This document shows, in pieces, positions 48,324 through 59,467 of a stretch of 64,000 nt of DNA. The number at the start of each line of letters is the position of its first letter. Position 1 is the first letter of the stretch. The DNA is taken from NCBI GenBank assembly GCA_905250025.1, contig CAJNOJ010000323.1:44321-108320 (forward strand), in the 5' to 3' direction. The stretch is from Adineta ricciae. Taxonomy: Eukaryota; Rotifera; Eurotatoria; Adinetida; Adinetidae. The position numbers were made by a program, and so were the translations under genes. Below the pieces are notes generated by a model, which worked only from the letters and a program-made list of their open reading frames with translations, was not told the origin of the DNA and did not search any database.

Positions 48324-49675
48324 AGGTCTACTTGGAACATTGAGATACATATTTCAAAGTTTTATTTCGAGATAGAAAATATCCAACAAAAAAACAAATG
48401 AATATTACACACACAGATATAATAAAACAATCTAATGAACACGATAGTGCAGCAGAAAAAAAAATCGTCGATAAATGCGAAAACCAAATGAATGTAATAT
48501 CAAAGGAGCAAATAATTATATAAATACACAGAGTAAAAGGAAAATACCCAATGACTCATATTTCTTACCCAATAACAGTGACTCATAGGAAAACGAAGAG
48601 AGTGTATGAGTCATAAAACAACAGACACTTTACCTGAAAAGAAGACGATTTTAGAAACATTATGGAATCGACGCACAGTTATGATTGACTGAATAATGTT
48701 ATACGAAGCGCGATTCTATCAAATAAACAGCTTTTCAAATTGCTGACTTGTGTTAACTCACTTACTAACTCGGGAGGTGTAAATAAGTGCTACATATGTC
48801 GATCAGTTCAACCAGGGAAAAGTACAATTCAAATTCACTACTACGATTTGTTGTCTCTATACGCAATCAATTTCATTACAATAGTCCGGTCAAACACAAT
48901 ATTCGCGAATCGTGACTGTCAAATTCTCAATTGATCTGCTTTTTGATATATTCATAATTATTTGATGAAGAACTGCGTGCGTTAATCGTTTCATTATGTT
49001 AACATCGTAACTTCAATCCAGACTTCGTCGTGATATTCAACAATGTATCAAGACCAATTTATCGCTTTTTCCTAATTTCTTTATGGAAAAGTTTGAGTTA
49101 AAGCAAAATTGGAGTGAATTGTACTTCTCTGTCATATACACATCAGCACTGTAATTTTCATAACATATAACATTTAGCAACGAGAAACTTCTACTTTATT
49201 TATACTAAGCAATGTTACATGGAGAAAGGATCTTACAGAAACAGATTTTAAATATAAGAATTAAGCTATTCAATTCTTGAAAAAGGACATTTTAAATCTA
49301 TTATTTTTCGAGTAAAAATAGATATTGTTCGATTTTAATTCATTATTTCAATTTAATCGATTACCGAGCTACTTAAGGCAGTTTTCCACCAGATTGCTCG
49401 TATAAAATCTGACACTCACAGCCTTTTTCTTACATGGGCGACATAACATACTTTTTCTTGTCAAATCGAATAAAATTCCGATGAAACATATATTCAATAG
49501 TCTAAAACTGATATAGTTTTGATAACTATTAACGATCTTCCATCTTTTAAGCTTAATAGAGCAAATCAAGTTTATCGTATATCAACTTACTTTCTGAAGG
49601 TGTGTTTCGGTTAATTGTCAACAGTATAAGATGTAGCAATCCTTATATGTTAGATCTGGAGAAAATACTTCAACG
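48324..49675. other. Intergenic, counterpart of 20585-21900
   Basis: AT-rich, no supported gene. The open frame matching 20931-21203 has an early TGA here, so that frame is not coding. It ends at the transposon insertion. Confidence 0.5.
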
Positions 49676-49677
49676 TA

Positions 49678-50300
49678 AGGTTGGCACCAGGCAAAATTCG
49701 AGCCATTTTTTTTCCTGATTGTTTTGTGTGATGCGCTGAATCCGAATATGTACTATTCATTTGCATAAAAAGTCTTCTTCGCTGAGAAATTCTAAAAGTA
49801 CTCCAAAAACCGAAGTTTCAAAAAACTTTGGGTTTTACTGGTAATTTGACAATAGGGTTTTCAAAACAACTGTTATAGCTTTGAAAGTTTTTTCTCCAGA
49901 TTCAGCATCAAAAACTGATCCTAGGACACTACTTTTTAGATGTTCAGTCTATATCTTTGTTATTTAAAAAAATCATTTCTGTTAGTATAAGAGCTAATTG
50001 AGGGTCTCTCATTGAAAATGTACCAACTCATTTTCTAGTGAAGATAGACACTTTTTTCTTTCACCGTTCGACTTCTTAGATGCCCCAGATATAATCTACG
50101 CATTATCTTTCCTTAGTCCACTTTCATTCTCAACATTTCCTCGTTATTCTCCACGTGTCCTATCACAAATTTTTCTTTCCGATTTTCAACACTACTTTTG
50201 CTTTATTTTCTACTTTTTGAGCAACTTATATGTTTATAATGATAGAGATATTTGAAATAACTATTTATTTCGAATACTTATCGAACTATATCTAAGTTCT
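49678..50300 (+). repeat. Left terminal inverted repeat
   Basis: About 623 bp, reverse-complementary with small differences to 55451-56058. It begins AGGTTGGCACCAGGC; the inner limit is at TATCTAAGTTCT. The two arms differ by scattered substitutions and short indels, so the insertion is not brand new or the arms have diverged. Confidence 0.88.
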
Positions 50301-50482
50301 TTATACATGTGCGAGCTTAGGTTGCAGTATTTTTTGTCAAGAAACTGGAGAAAATGAATTACTAATAGAATCTTCGTTCGATTTAGAGAATAATATCTGT
50401 TTGCATTCAATACATGATGGTGAAATATATTTTATCTGGCAAAAAACTAATCATTGTATATATTCGCTAAGCAATGAAGTTA

Positions 50483-51470
50483 TACATTCAGTTTGTAATT
50501 AGTAATTTGACGATGGGAAACGACGTTAGCTTTACACATAGGACTAAAATACGTTTGAAGGACATCTTCATATGAATCACTACGGTCATATGTCACTAAA
50601 GTGCGCCAGAATCTTCGAGTTAATTTGGGAGAAACGTTTTTCTCGATAAAATTTGCTCTGGAGTTTTTCATTAACTTTAACATGGTAGGAAATTTTTAGT
50701 CAGTTCGACGCCTAATATATTGCTTCGAATGCGCCCATAAACCCTCGATTGGATTTAACTCGCAATGAAACTTTGGCGAGAAACTAATTGCTATACCATA
50801 GGTTCTGGCAACTGTTTTCAGTTTTGAAATCTAAAAAGTAACATAATATATTACCGTATCAGTGATATAATAAATGATTATCATTAACAAACTGCTCACA
50901 TTCCTAAATGCTTCATGGGCGTTCAGTAGTTGTTTTATTTCTTCTAATTTTGCTTTAGGTGGAACACTGATACCCAGTTCTTTTGCTAAGATAAGAAGAC
51001 CTTTTGATTGTCCTTTGTTTTCACCAGTTGTGAAGAAGCAGTCAACAGTGTGTTGTTTACCGTTTTTATCACTGTATGACATTTGATCAATTTTACAACG
51101 AGTATTCGGCTTCATTTCAAAGTCTTCAATCGAATAGTGTTTAGCTGTATGCGTACGAGCATTGCCCACAATAACATGAAACTTTGTTTTGCATAAGCTT
51201 TCTTAAACGGTAGTATTTTGAATAAGCGAGTAAATTGATTAATGATACCATCGTTGTCAAAATAGCTTTCAAAACCGACTTGAATTGATCCAGAAGCTGA
51301 CCGTTCGATACACTGACCTCCATCATATTCGAGTAGTTCATGATATTTCGTCACGACGGCAGCCCATTCATTTTGAGAACGCTGGAAGAGTGGATTGTCA
51401 GGATGTGCAGTTAAAACGTCTGATACCATCAGTGATCTATCTCGACCTTCATTGAAAAACGATCTGCTGT
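50483..51470 (-). pseudogene. Decayed DDE transposase of the TIR element
   Basis: Read on the minus strand from ~51470: a segment beginning GRDRSLMVSDVLTAHP, then YFDNDGIINQFTRLF, then a frameshift near 51.18 kb, then NARTHTAKHYSIEDF, a basic and hydrophobic middle part, CELNPIEGLWAHSKQ, an in-frame TAA near 50.70 kb, and LTRRFWRTLVTYD to ~50483. VDNARTH and NPIEGLW are the usual places of the second Asp and the Glu of the DDE triad; here the Asp codon reads Gly (GNARTH). The first catalytic Asp and the N-terminal DNA-binding region are not found. This arrangement belongs to eukaryotic DDE transposases of the IS630/Tc1/mariner type (family from memory, subfamily uncertain). No intact enzyme can be made from it. 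Confidence 0.75.
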
Positions 51471-52738
51471 CGTCTGAGTAGAACCATCATTTAGCAGCTG
51501 TTTCACTACTTCTAAAACATGATTCGTCGTGAACTACATAAGAAAATTTTCATCCGCATAGATTTTGAAAAAGAAATGTATACATACCAAGATTACAATT
51601 CATCTTGTCTGTGAATGCGGATATAAACACGATTCGAATCAGATTTATACAATCAAACAAAGGTCAAATCTCTTCTTTTATCATTTTCTTTCTCTTGTTG
51701 AAGCATGTGACAAAAAGAGCAAGAAATATAACTCCGAGTCAGTTATTATCATACTTCATCATTTGAAATGCCTTCACGAATTCGTTTTGAAAAACTTCGA
51801 ACCGGAAAGTAAATAGTGGTTGGTTCTATTTGTAGGAAACTTAAACAGAAGAAAGCGGACATTGATTGAGGTAGTGCATGAGTCCCCATATTTCGACGAA
51901 AGATTGATGTTACTTATTGTTCTATTTTTTACCACCGAAAAATGTTTTCGAAAATTATTTATTTTCTTGCAGTTCACTGGTCGTGGAATCTATTTGTAAA
52001 ATTTTTATATGAAAAAGAGAGAGATGTTGATTTCGTTCTGTACTTGGTTGAGTTATTCTACAAACCAGATAGAGTGTGATGAATTATACATAGACTTTTC
52101 TTTGCCGGTTAACTTTGAGAAAGCTTTGAAAAGATTAGTTGCTAAAATTCAACTACAAACGTCGCATTTCGTAAATTAATTACTTTACATGTAGGTACAT
52201 CAGCAAATAGATAAAACTCGCGAGAATCTTAATTTATGGGTATTAAATTCATCGATGTGTCTTCATTGATGATCTACAAGTATCTTCAACTGGACATAAT
52301 AATTCACAACAAACATGAAGCATTTTACAACTCATGTCGTCGAAATCTGAGACACTAAAACTTATCTCAACAACCGCAGTGAAAAGAATTGATCCAAAAA
52401 GCAACATGTTGATTAACTGAAAATCGTATAACTATGCTACAACACTTGTTTTTTTAAAATTTAACCATATTGGCACGTTTATTTTATTTTGCGGAGTCAA
52501 AAAGTATCTTTCATTCTGTCAAAGTATGCGAAGCTATCGAAACTATAACTGAAAAATGGCCTTCACGATACGAAACAATTCTAAAAAAAATTTCCCAAAT
52601 TTTTCACTCCCGCCTGATATCTTTCCCGCTGGTCCACTGACATATCTTCGTTTATTGTAGAACTAATTCAGCCGGCGAAGCTCATTCACAACTGCAAAAC
52701 GTCTTGAACACGGTTCCGTCCAAAGCAATATGCAAAAC

Positions 52739-54168
52739 TTATAGTTTCTGTTTCGCTCTTTCCAAGCTTCTTTTAATCACTTGAAGGTGAGGATGTGTCA
52801 ATGGTAACACTTTTTGAGCGATTTGAACAGCATTTGTACAAAATAATAAAGCAGTCCTGTGATCACCCATGTTGTAATACGCATTACCGATGTTGTTGTA
52901 GGATGAAGCCACATCTGGATGATTGGGAGGAAGTGATTGTTCTCGTATTTTGAGAGCTTGTTCATGTGATGAAAGTGCCTTGGGATAATCACCCATGTCA
53001 AAATACGCATTACCGATGTTGTTGTAGGATGAAGCCAAATCTGGATGATTGGGAGGAAGTGATTGTTCCCGTATTTTGAGAGCTTGTTCATGTGATGAAA
53101 GTGCCTTGGGATAATCACCCATGTTGTAATACGCATTACCGATGTTGTTGTAGGATGAAGCCATATCTGGATGATTGGGAGAAGATGACATCAAGCGAAG
53201 TTCAAGAGATTTTTGAAAAAGTGCTATTGCCTCCTCATATTGTCCTTTCTCGCATTTAATCTTACCCAAGTGATTATAGACATGGCTTGCAGAGTCGTCA
53301 GAAGGCGTTTCGTCAATTAGAACTTGACAGATTCGTTCAGCAATGTCTGACTGTGCTATGTCAGCGAGTACTAGACTCAGTCGTGACCACCCCTCTGTAT
53401 TTGGAAAGCTTTCTTTTCGAATTTGTTCAGTAAGTACCATCAATTCTTCGTCATTGTCAATCGTCAATGACAACGCCACTTCGTACACTTTCTCGTTTCC
53501 ATCCATGGGCTTAACATCCCTTATGCGAAAGATACTGTGCATCGAAAATAGTACCTCTTCTTCTTCGGGAAACTGACTGATATGGCGAACCGAAGCAAAT
53601 GACGTTGTTGATTGCTTTGGATCAATTGTGATCACAAATAGAACACTGATCACATCACTGTTCTTTCGATTTCCTGGAGTAAAAATAAGAGAAACGTTGC
53701 GATTCTCACTGGTAGACAGGAAATTATTGAATGATATCAGCCCACCCTTCGTTACCATCAGTTCATCAAAATCTTTCTTCGTTAAACCTTGACCACGGTA
53801 AACTGTACAGCATTTAGCAGTAGATGATGCATCACCAAACTGCCGCTTGTGCAATTCTTCGATATGTCGATGAAGGTCACTGATGAAAAAGCCCATCAAT
53901 GTGATCACTTCACCATCCATCACTCGTAATGCACGATTCAGCATACTGTATAAAAATCTTTGTGTTGTATACCACCAAATAGGTGTGTGCTGATGATATT
54001 CGTCTTCCAGTTCTTTCACTTTCTTTCGATCGACTTCAGTATCAACGAAATTATCACAACAGTACTCCACGAATTGTTTGATGTGTTTATGCTTAAATTG
54101 AATTGTTAAAAGTATTTCTTTGATGATCTTTGTGTACATAAATGATGGCTCTAGTCGATCTAATCGTT
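52739..54168 (-). CDS. Mono-ADP-ribosyltransferase with C-terminal tetratricopeptide repeats, 5' end missing
   Basis: The frame is open from the N at 54169 to the stop at 52739. An internal ATG lies at 54139, but the codons before it (RLDRLEPSF) belong to the family, so the true start is beyond the gap. The N-terminal helical part is followed by an R-S-E type ART fold: Arg in TVYRGQGL, the STS motif in NNFLSTSEN, and the glutamates of FPEEEEVLF. Such enzymes transfer ADP-ribose from NAD to protein residues, arginine being usual for the E-x-E type. Then come four 42-residue TPRs of the kinesin-light-chain kind, likely for partner binding. TPR-ART proteins are numerous in bdelloids. Lying inside the TIR element, it is either captured cargo or a host gene split by assembly. 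There is no stop or frameshift in the visible part. Confidence 0.84.
52860..53240 (-). repeat. Three near-identical 126-nt tandem repeats (TPR units)
   Basis: The phrase CACCCATG recurs at 52864, 52990 and 53116, exactly 126 nt apart, and the surrounding sequence is almost the same in each unit. Each unit encodes one 42-residue TPR (SSYNNIGNAY...ALKIREQSLPP). Near identity at DNA level points to recent unit duplication or conversion. Confidence 0.9.
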
Positions 54169-54195
54169 NAGATTCTTCTCTGATTCATCATATAT

Positions 54196-54330
54196 TCAAT
54201 ACTCGGGTGCTTTGAATCCACTGAAATAATCTCGAACTAACACATAGGTCGCATAGCTCTCATGCTTTATTTCAATCGATAAGATCAAAGTTGTTGAAAC
54301 GAGAAGAATTGAACAAAGAAATCGAAACAT
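54196..54330 (-). CDS. Possible first exon of a secreted or membrane protein
   Basis: The ATG at 54330 opens 44 codons starting MFRFLCSILLVSTTLILS, a clear signal-peptide profile, followed by a short polar stretch and a stop. A GT within the last codons could serve as a 5' splice site, so this may be exon 1 of a longer gene whose remainder would lie beyond the N at 54169. It is too short to name and could be chance. Confidence 0.3.
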   Translation of the reverse strand: MFRFLCSILLVSTTLILSIEIKHESYATYVLVRDYFSGFKAPEY

Positions 54331-54810
54331 TATGACTTCTGCGATGTGAAAAAATGAATGATACTATCGTTCGAACTTCTTTTCGCTGTTCTTATCAAAT
54401 CTACGCATTCTTTGTTTTATACATCACGCATCATATTTCACTTTTTCATCTCTTTGTCGATCATCACCTTCATCCTCAAGATTACCATTTCCATCACGCA
54501 TGTACACAACGAGTTTTGTGTGAAGACATTCTCTGACATTTTCGTGAGCGTTACGATGCTGGAGCCTCTAAAAGAAATGGCGACCATTCTGTAATCGGCA
54601 CCACTAACAATGTAAATGGAGAAAGCAGCCTAAATCTGGCCTAGATCTCCTCTAAATCGTAAAAACCCTACACAGCTTAATAGAGATTTTCACGGTCTTT
54701 CTAATGATGTATCTTGTTCATTTTTTCACTGGGACCATCATAAGTTATCACACTCGCAACATTGTTTTGCGATTTTCTCGCCTTTCTTTTTATTGAAAAA
54801 AATGAATAAT

Positions 54811-55116
54811 AAAAATGGATCTCCTCCCACAGTTTTTAACATGTCAAGCTCTGGATGGTCTCAAACGATAGAGAAATGTTTGTTATACATTTTAATGAAG
54901 GGGATTTTTGAATTTCAATTCCGTTATTTAGATATTGAATTTTTAAGTACCTCGGGTAAGGTCAGGAAAAAAAATTCTGAATTGTTTTTCGTGTTGTGAG
55001 GGTAAGAAACCAAAATTCAAAAATCACCTACATCAAAAAGTAGAGAAAACATTTCTCTATCGTTTGACACAACTCCGAACTCGATACGTCAAAAACTGTG
55101 GGAGGAGATCTATTTT
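54811..55116. repeat. Imperfect inverted repeat of about 110-bp arms inside the element
   Basis: 54811-54925 (containing CTCCTCCCACAG and AACGATAGAGAAATG) is reverse-complementary, with mismatches, to 55005-55116 (CATTTCTCTATCGTTTG and CTGTGGGAGGAG). The arms are separated by ~80 bp. It may be a nested short TIR element or a strong hairpin. Confidence 0.7.
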
Positions 55117-55450
55117 TGGTGCCACCTACTTTTTGTGCAGTAAAAGATTTTTATCCTTTTTTCTGGGAGCTTTGATTGGATGAAACTTTGACAGTTTTCA
55201 AGTTGGGCTAGTTGCTATAAACAAAAAAATTTCAGCTCGATCGGTTCACGGGAAGCCGAGATCGATTTCTGTGTGGAGGGCCCCCTTAATATTCATTTTA
55301 GATCCTTTCGTGACGGATGCACTTATTAATGGCTACCATACAGACGAATAAAGAATTTGAATTTTCTTTCGAATATCATTCTCAAACTCAATAGAGAACG
55401 CCAGATGTTGACGTGGTCAAACAGAACGAAAATGAAGTGTGTTTGCCTAT

Positions 55451-56058
55451 AGAACTTAGATATAGTTCGATAAGTATTCGAAATAAATAGTTATTTCAAA
55501 TATCTCTATCATTATAAACATATAAGTTGCTCAAAAAGTAGAAAATAAAGCAAAAGTAGTGTTGAAAATCGGAAAGAAAAATTTGTGATAGGACACGTGG
55601 AGAATAACGAGGAAATGTTGAGAATGGAAGTGGACTAAGGAGAGATAATGCGTAGATTATATCTGGAGCATCTAAGAAGTCGAACGGTGAAAGAAAAAAG
55701 TGTCTATCTTCACTAGAAAATGAGTTGGTACATTTTCAATGAAAGACCCTCAATTAGCTCTTATACTAACAGAAATGATTTTTTTAAATAACAAAGATAT
55801 AGACTGAACATCTAAAAAGTAGTGTCCTAGGATCAGTTTTTGATGCTGAATCAGGAGAAAAAGCTTTCAAAGCTATAACGGTTGTTTTGAAAACCCTATT
55901 ATCAAATTACCAGCAAAACCCATGGTTTTTTGAAACCTCGGTTTTTGGAGTACTTTTAGAATTTCTCAGCGAAGAAGACTTTTTATGCATTCGGATTCAG
56001 CGCATCACACAAAAAAAATCAGGAAAAAAATTGCTCGAATTTTGCCTGTCGCCAACCT
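55451..56058 (-). repeat. Right terminal inverted repeat
   Basis: About 608 bp, the mirror of 49678-50300. It ends GCCTGTCGCCAACCT next to the duplicated TA at 56059-56060. Confidence 0.88.
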
Positions 56059-56416
56059 TAGAAAGCTACGAAGGTGAATTTATCGTGAGCAAAGGATGAG
56101 GAAACAAGTAGAAATGGAGATAATTGTAAAGTGAAAAGGCAAATGATCTTATGATGCTATAATTAACTATGATTCCTCAGAATCCCGTAAGACTTTCAGT
56201 AGTTCTTTCCAACGAACTCGATGCGTCATAATTTATTAAAGTTCAGTGCAAAACCCAAATAAATTACAATTAGAAATTGATTTCATTTCTTCTTAAGCAG
56301 AAGAATTTCGAAAAGAAGCTTTTACTATTCAAAATTTACAGACAACAAGTTAAGACAATATGTTAACGATAGAAAAACAGAAAACAAGTCCGATTGCATT
56401 CTAGAGATTGATATAG
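56059..56416. other. Right flank of the transposon to the membrane-protein gene
   Basis: Counterpart of 21901-22157. Two short stretches (near 56077 and 56135-56210) have no match in block A. No gene seen. Confidence 0.5.
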
Positions 56417-57590
56417 TTAGATGGATGTTGAAATAGATCGTTTGTTCAAACGATGTGGTACGAATATTGGCACAGTGAGGACATCGTTGCGCTGCTGTCG
56501 TTTCACTTTGGTTCTTCTCCGACACGCATCCGTTAAAAGTATTGGACTTTTGCCGAACTGGGGGAAAGTTTTCGCTTCTACTTGCACTCGTCCTAATGCA
56601 ATACCATATTGTCCAGCTATCGGAAGAAACCAAAACCAGTCATCGTCTCGTAAACAAGCAAAGACACAAAAACACGCTTCAATAAAATCACAAATATCCC
56701 CAGTTTTGTACAACATATTACTTTCGTAGTATTCAGGTGAAATCATCAGTTGGATGTTATATACTAGATAAATAATTGCATTAGCTATCATTGCCACAGT
56801 GGCAATCATATCTGGATCATCCAATGTGTAGCCTCGCCCGAATATACGTGTGTACGTCAAAAACCATGAGACAATCCTAGAAAGCAATCGACGAGGTAAA
56901 GTACATAAAAGACGGTGCTTTCTACTCACCATCCTATTGCAGCAAATAATCCGATAACAGATGCAACAAGTTCAATTTTGTGTACTGCCATCGTAAAATA
57001 ACCACCGAGAGTATCCTGTTTGGGGTACCACATAGCAGACCATAGATAAAGTATAGCTTGAATTATATTTAAATATTCGGGTATCATGACAATATCAAAT
57101 ACTGATCGCTCACGCCAAGCCCAGCAGAGGAGAATAGCCATGATTATATTAACAATGGCTAAAACTAGAAAATACACGAAAATTCCACGAAACGAGAAGA
57201 TTATGCATTGATCTTACCGAAATAAATTCGATTTATATATGGATTATTCTGTATGGGTCGATCAAGGACTGATGCTAGTGTTGTATTGATACCGTGAAAA
57301 GCATGAGTACTTTGAACTGTGGTATTATTGTCATTTAATAATGCATTGAGACTTTCACTAAAGTCAATGAATAAGAGAGTAGCTGCATAACCGACATAAA
57401 TAAGATTTGGCAGCATAAATCGATTGCACAATGTCTTTTTGATGCATAAAGGCACACGTATTCGAATCTGTCTCCATTTTAATGCTTGTACGATGGAGTC
57501 AAATGGTTCGAGTTCATAAAAAGATGAAGTTCGATCAGTAACCACCTCATTGCGAGTATTGAAAACTCTTCTCATCATACAATTTGCCAT
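56417..57590 (-). CDS. Unrecognised multi-pass membrane protein, block B copy
   Basis: Exons 57218-57590, 56930-57164 and 56417-56876 have the same lengths as in block A (373, 235, 460 nt) and the same splice sites, giving 355 residues. The six hydrophobic segments are almost unchanged; differences fall mostly in loops and the basic tail. It has no stop or frameshift. Conservation of frame, length and membrane segments in both copies is the main evidence that this orphan gene is functional. Confidence 0.72.
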
Positions 57591-58816
57591 TGTTACAGTT
57601 AAGCAAGCTGTGCGTTTTGCTAACTGAATGTTTCATCTTGATGAAATGCACATGGAAAATAAACTTTTTCTCTGTCTGTTTTCTCTGTGATCATTAAACA
57701 AACATTTTTCTTCAAGCGACAAGTTTTTCAGTATGCTCCTAATGACACTCTCTTTCCTCTCTGTTCTTTATTTGCCAAAACACGATAATTAGAATTAGAG
57801 TAACTAGGAGAAGGGAAAAGACCGATTAAATATTCATTTTCACACCAGACTGAAAGTTTTTCTTATTGTTCATAATATTTTCATGTTTGATGAATTTGAA
57901 GATTATAAGGCAATAATTTCATAAGTATTTGCACAAAATAAACAAAAGACAAAAAGAATTCATTTCTCTTCATGCTACATCTTTTTTGTAATATTTCAGT
58001 GAGATGTCGTTAACCGAGAGTACTGTTATACCCAGGACGATGATTCCTAAAGCAGGATTCCATGAATTTCCGACGAAATCCCTGAGGAAACTCGCCATTT
58101 CTGAGCGGAATCCGCCCGTAAAATGCCAGGAATCCGATGGAGAAAAGCGGTAACCGTATCCGGCTACCGGTTTTGATATGTTCCTGTCGGTTCCGGTCCA
58201 AACCAGATAAATCCGGTCATCGGATCCGCTCATCGGGAATACTGCTTCCATGAAATCTCCGGAATACCATGGAACCGGCCGTTTCCGTGCCGGATTGTTC
58301 GATCTGGGTAGCTGTCGTTTTCCGCTCATTCGAAACCTGATGAACGAATGTCATATTCTTAATTTAAATCAAAAGTTCCATAGCGTACGACTTAAGATTT
58401 ACTTTCATGCAAATGATTTACACCTTGATTTATTCTCTCAACCAAATTTTACCGGTCACATTAATCTTGTTTTCTTTCCATCATTCTCTTTGAGAGAATT
58501 TGTTCTTTTCTTTTCTTCTTTCTCTCTTCTATAATACAAAATTTTTTTTTCACGTCTCAGGCGTTTGCTAGTTCTCTCTTCTTTTCTATATGCAACATAT
58601 AACAACTACGTTTGCGTTCTGTTTTCTCGAAACAACTTTTAGTTTGTTCTTTAGTAGTTTTTATTTTCTTTGATATTGCAGAGAAAAATCATTCCAAACG
58701 TGTCTATGTACCTACTTGTTTTGGAGCTGTGAGACCATCTTGACACGTAGGCACATTTTTCGTTGTATTTCGTCAAAGTTGTCACGCTATTCTAGTTTGT
58801 ACAGTCTTTCATTAAT
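57591..58816. other. Intergenic and 5' region of the PCS-like gene, block B
   Basis: Counterpart of 23332-24333 plus the 278-bp GC-rich insertion. The pyrimidine-rich tract ending TTGCAG (near 58680) is kept. Frames upstream of the PCS-like ATG contain stops. Confidence 0.5.
58031..58308. mobile_element. 278-bp GC-rich insertion with TA flanks and CCCAG/CTGGG ends
   Basis: Flanked by TA at 58029-58030 and 58309-58310; block A has a single TA at 23819-23820. The ends CCCAG and CTGGG are inverted and weaker inverted similarity continues for ~45 bp. The insert is visibly richer in G and C than its surroundings. On the minus strand it is open throughout, with a Trp/Gly/Ser-rich, bacterial-looking peptide (for example KPVAGYGYRFSP). 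It could be a MITE-like element or a captured foreign fragment. Confidence 0.65.
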
Positions 58817-59467
58817 ATGCCCCAATCGCATAGCCTGAATGAGGATCCTCTAGACCTATGGTATCTATCGTTGATTACTTGTGCAAAGTCTGGCGAGGGT
58901 CAGGATCTGCTTACGACGTCGCTGCGTCATTCTTTCGATCGTCTTCATCCTCATTTTGAACTTCAAGAGCGCGATGATTTTTGTAGCATTGCATGCGCTT
59001 CAATTCTGTTGAACACTCTTTTACCATCGTCAAAATCGACGCAATCATCTATCTATGCAACGGCCGCCAAGAAATACCTGACGGATGGAATTGTGCTGAC
59101 TGATTTGTTCAATATCGTTACAGCATGTGGACTTTCTTCAGTTATTCGACATTCGAACCAAGAAAGATTCAAAGATCAATTTCTGGAAGATATAAAAAAT
59201 CCCGAAATGTTTTTGATTATCAATTATTGGCGACAGTTTGAATGGCCTAGAGAAGGTGAATTCTATCGAAATGGCCATTTCAGTTTAGCGGCTGGATTTA
59301 ATGAAGCCACAGAGCAAGTACTCATTCTGGATACGAGCGATTCCATACGACCTTATCATTGGCTAGATTTGAAGCATCTGATGAGAATGATGTGTACATA
59401 CGATCAAGTAGCAGCGATGCCTAGGGGTTACCTGATCATTCTGGATCCAAATCAGAAGAAGAAATGA
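58817..59467 (+). CDS. Phytochelatin-synthase-like cysteine peptidase, block B copy
   Basis: 216 residues without introns, the same length as the block A copy. Stops just upstream fix the start at 58817. The triad Cys56, His154 and Asp172 is kept. The residue after the nucleophile is Ser instead of Gly (FCSIACAS), which departs from the strongly conserved CG of PCS enzymes and might alter activity. About 20 of 216 residues differ between copies, mostly outside the active site. It is convergent with the block B GspSA. Confidence 0.79.
   Translation: MPQSHSLNEDPLDLWYLSLITCAKSGEGQDLLTTSLRHSFDRLHPHFELQERDDFCSIACASILLNTLLPSSKSTQSSIYATAAKKYLTDGIVLTDLFNIVTACGLSSVIRHSNQERFKDQFLEDIKNPEMFLIINYWRQFEWPREGEFYRNGHFSLAAGFNEATEQVLILDTSDSIRPYHWLDLKHLMRMMCTYDQVAAMPRGYLIILDPNQKKK

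Larger units (their letters stand above)
49678..56058. mobile_element. 6.4-kb TIR transposon with TA duplication carrying a TPR-ART gene (Tc1/mariner/IS630-like)
   Basis: The ends AGGTTGGC...GCCAACCT are inverted, and inverted similarity continues inward for about 610-620 bp. TA flanks both sides (49676-49677, 56059-56060), and the uninterrupted site is seen at 21901-21902. TA duplication and the DDE-type transposase relics point to the IS630-Tc1-mariner superfamily, though such long TIRs are unusual there. Inside, left to right: transposase relic (minus), TPR-ADP-ribosyltransferase gene (minus), an N at 54169, a signal-peptide exon (minus) and a palindromic segment. The N means that the internal order rests on one join. 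The enzyme is broken, so the element is not autonomous. Confidence 0.85.
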
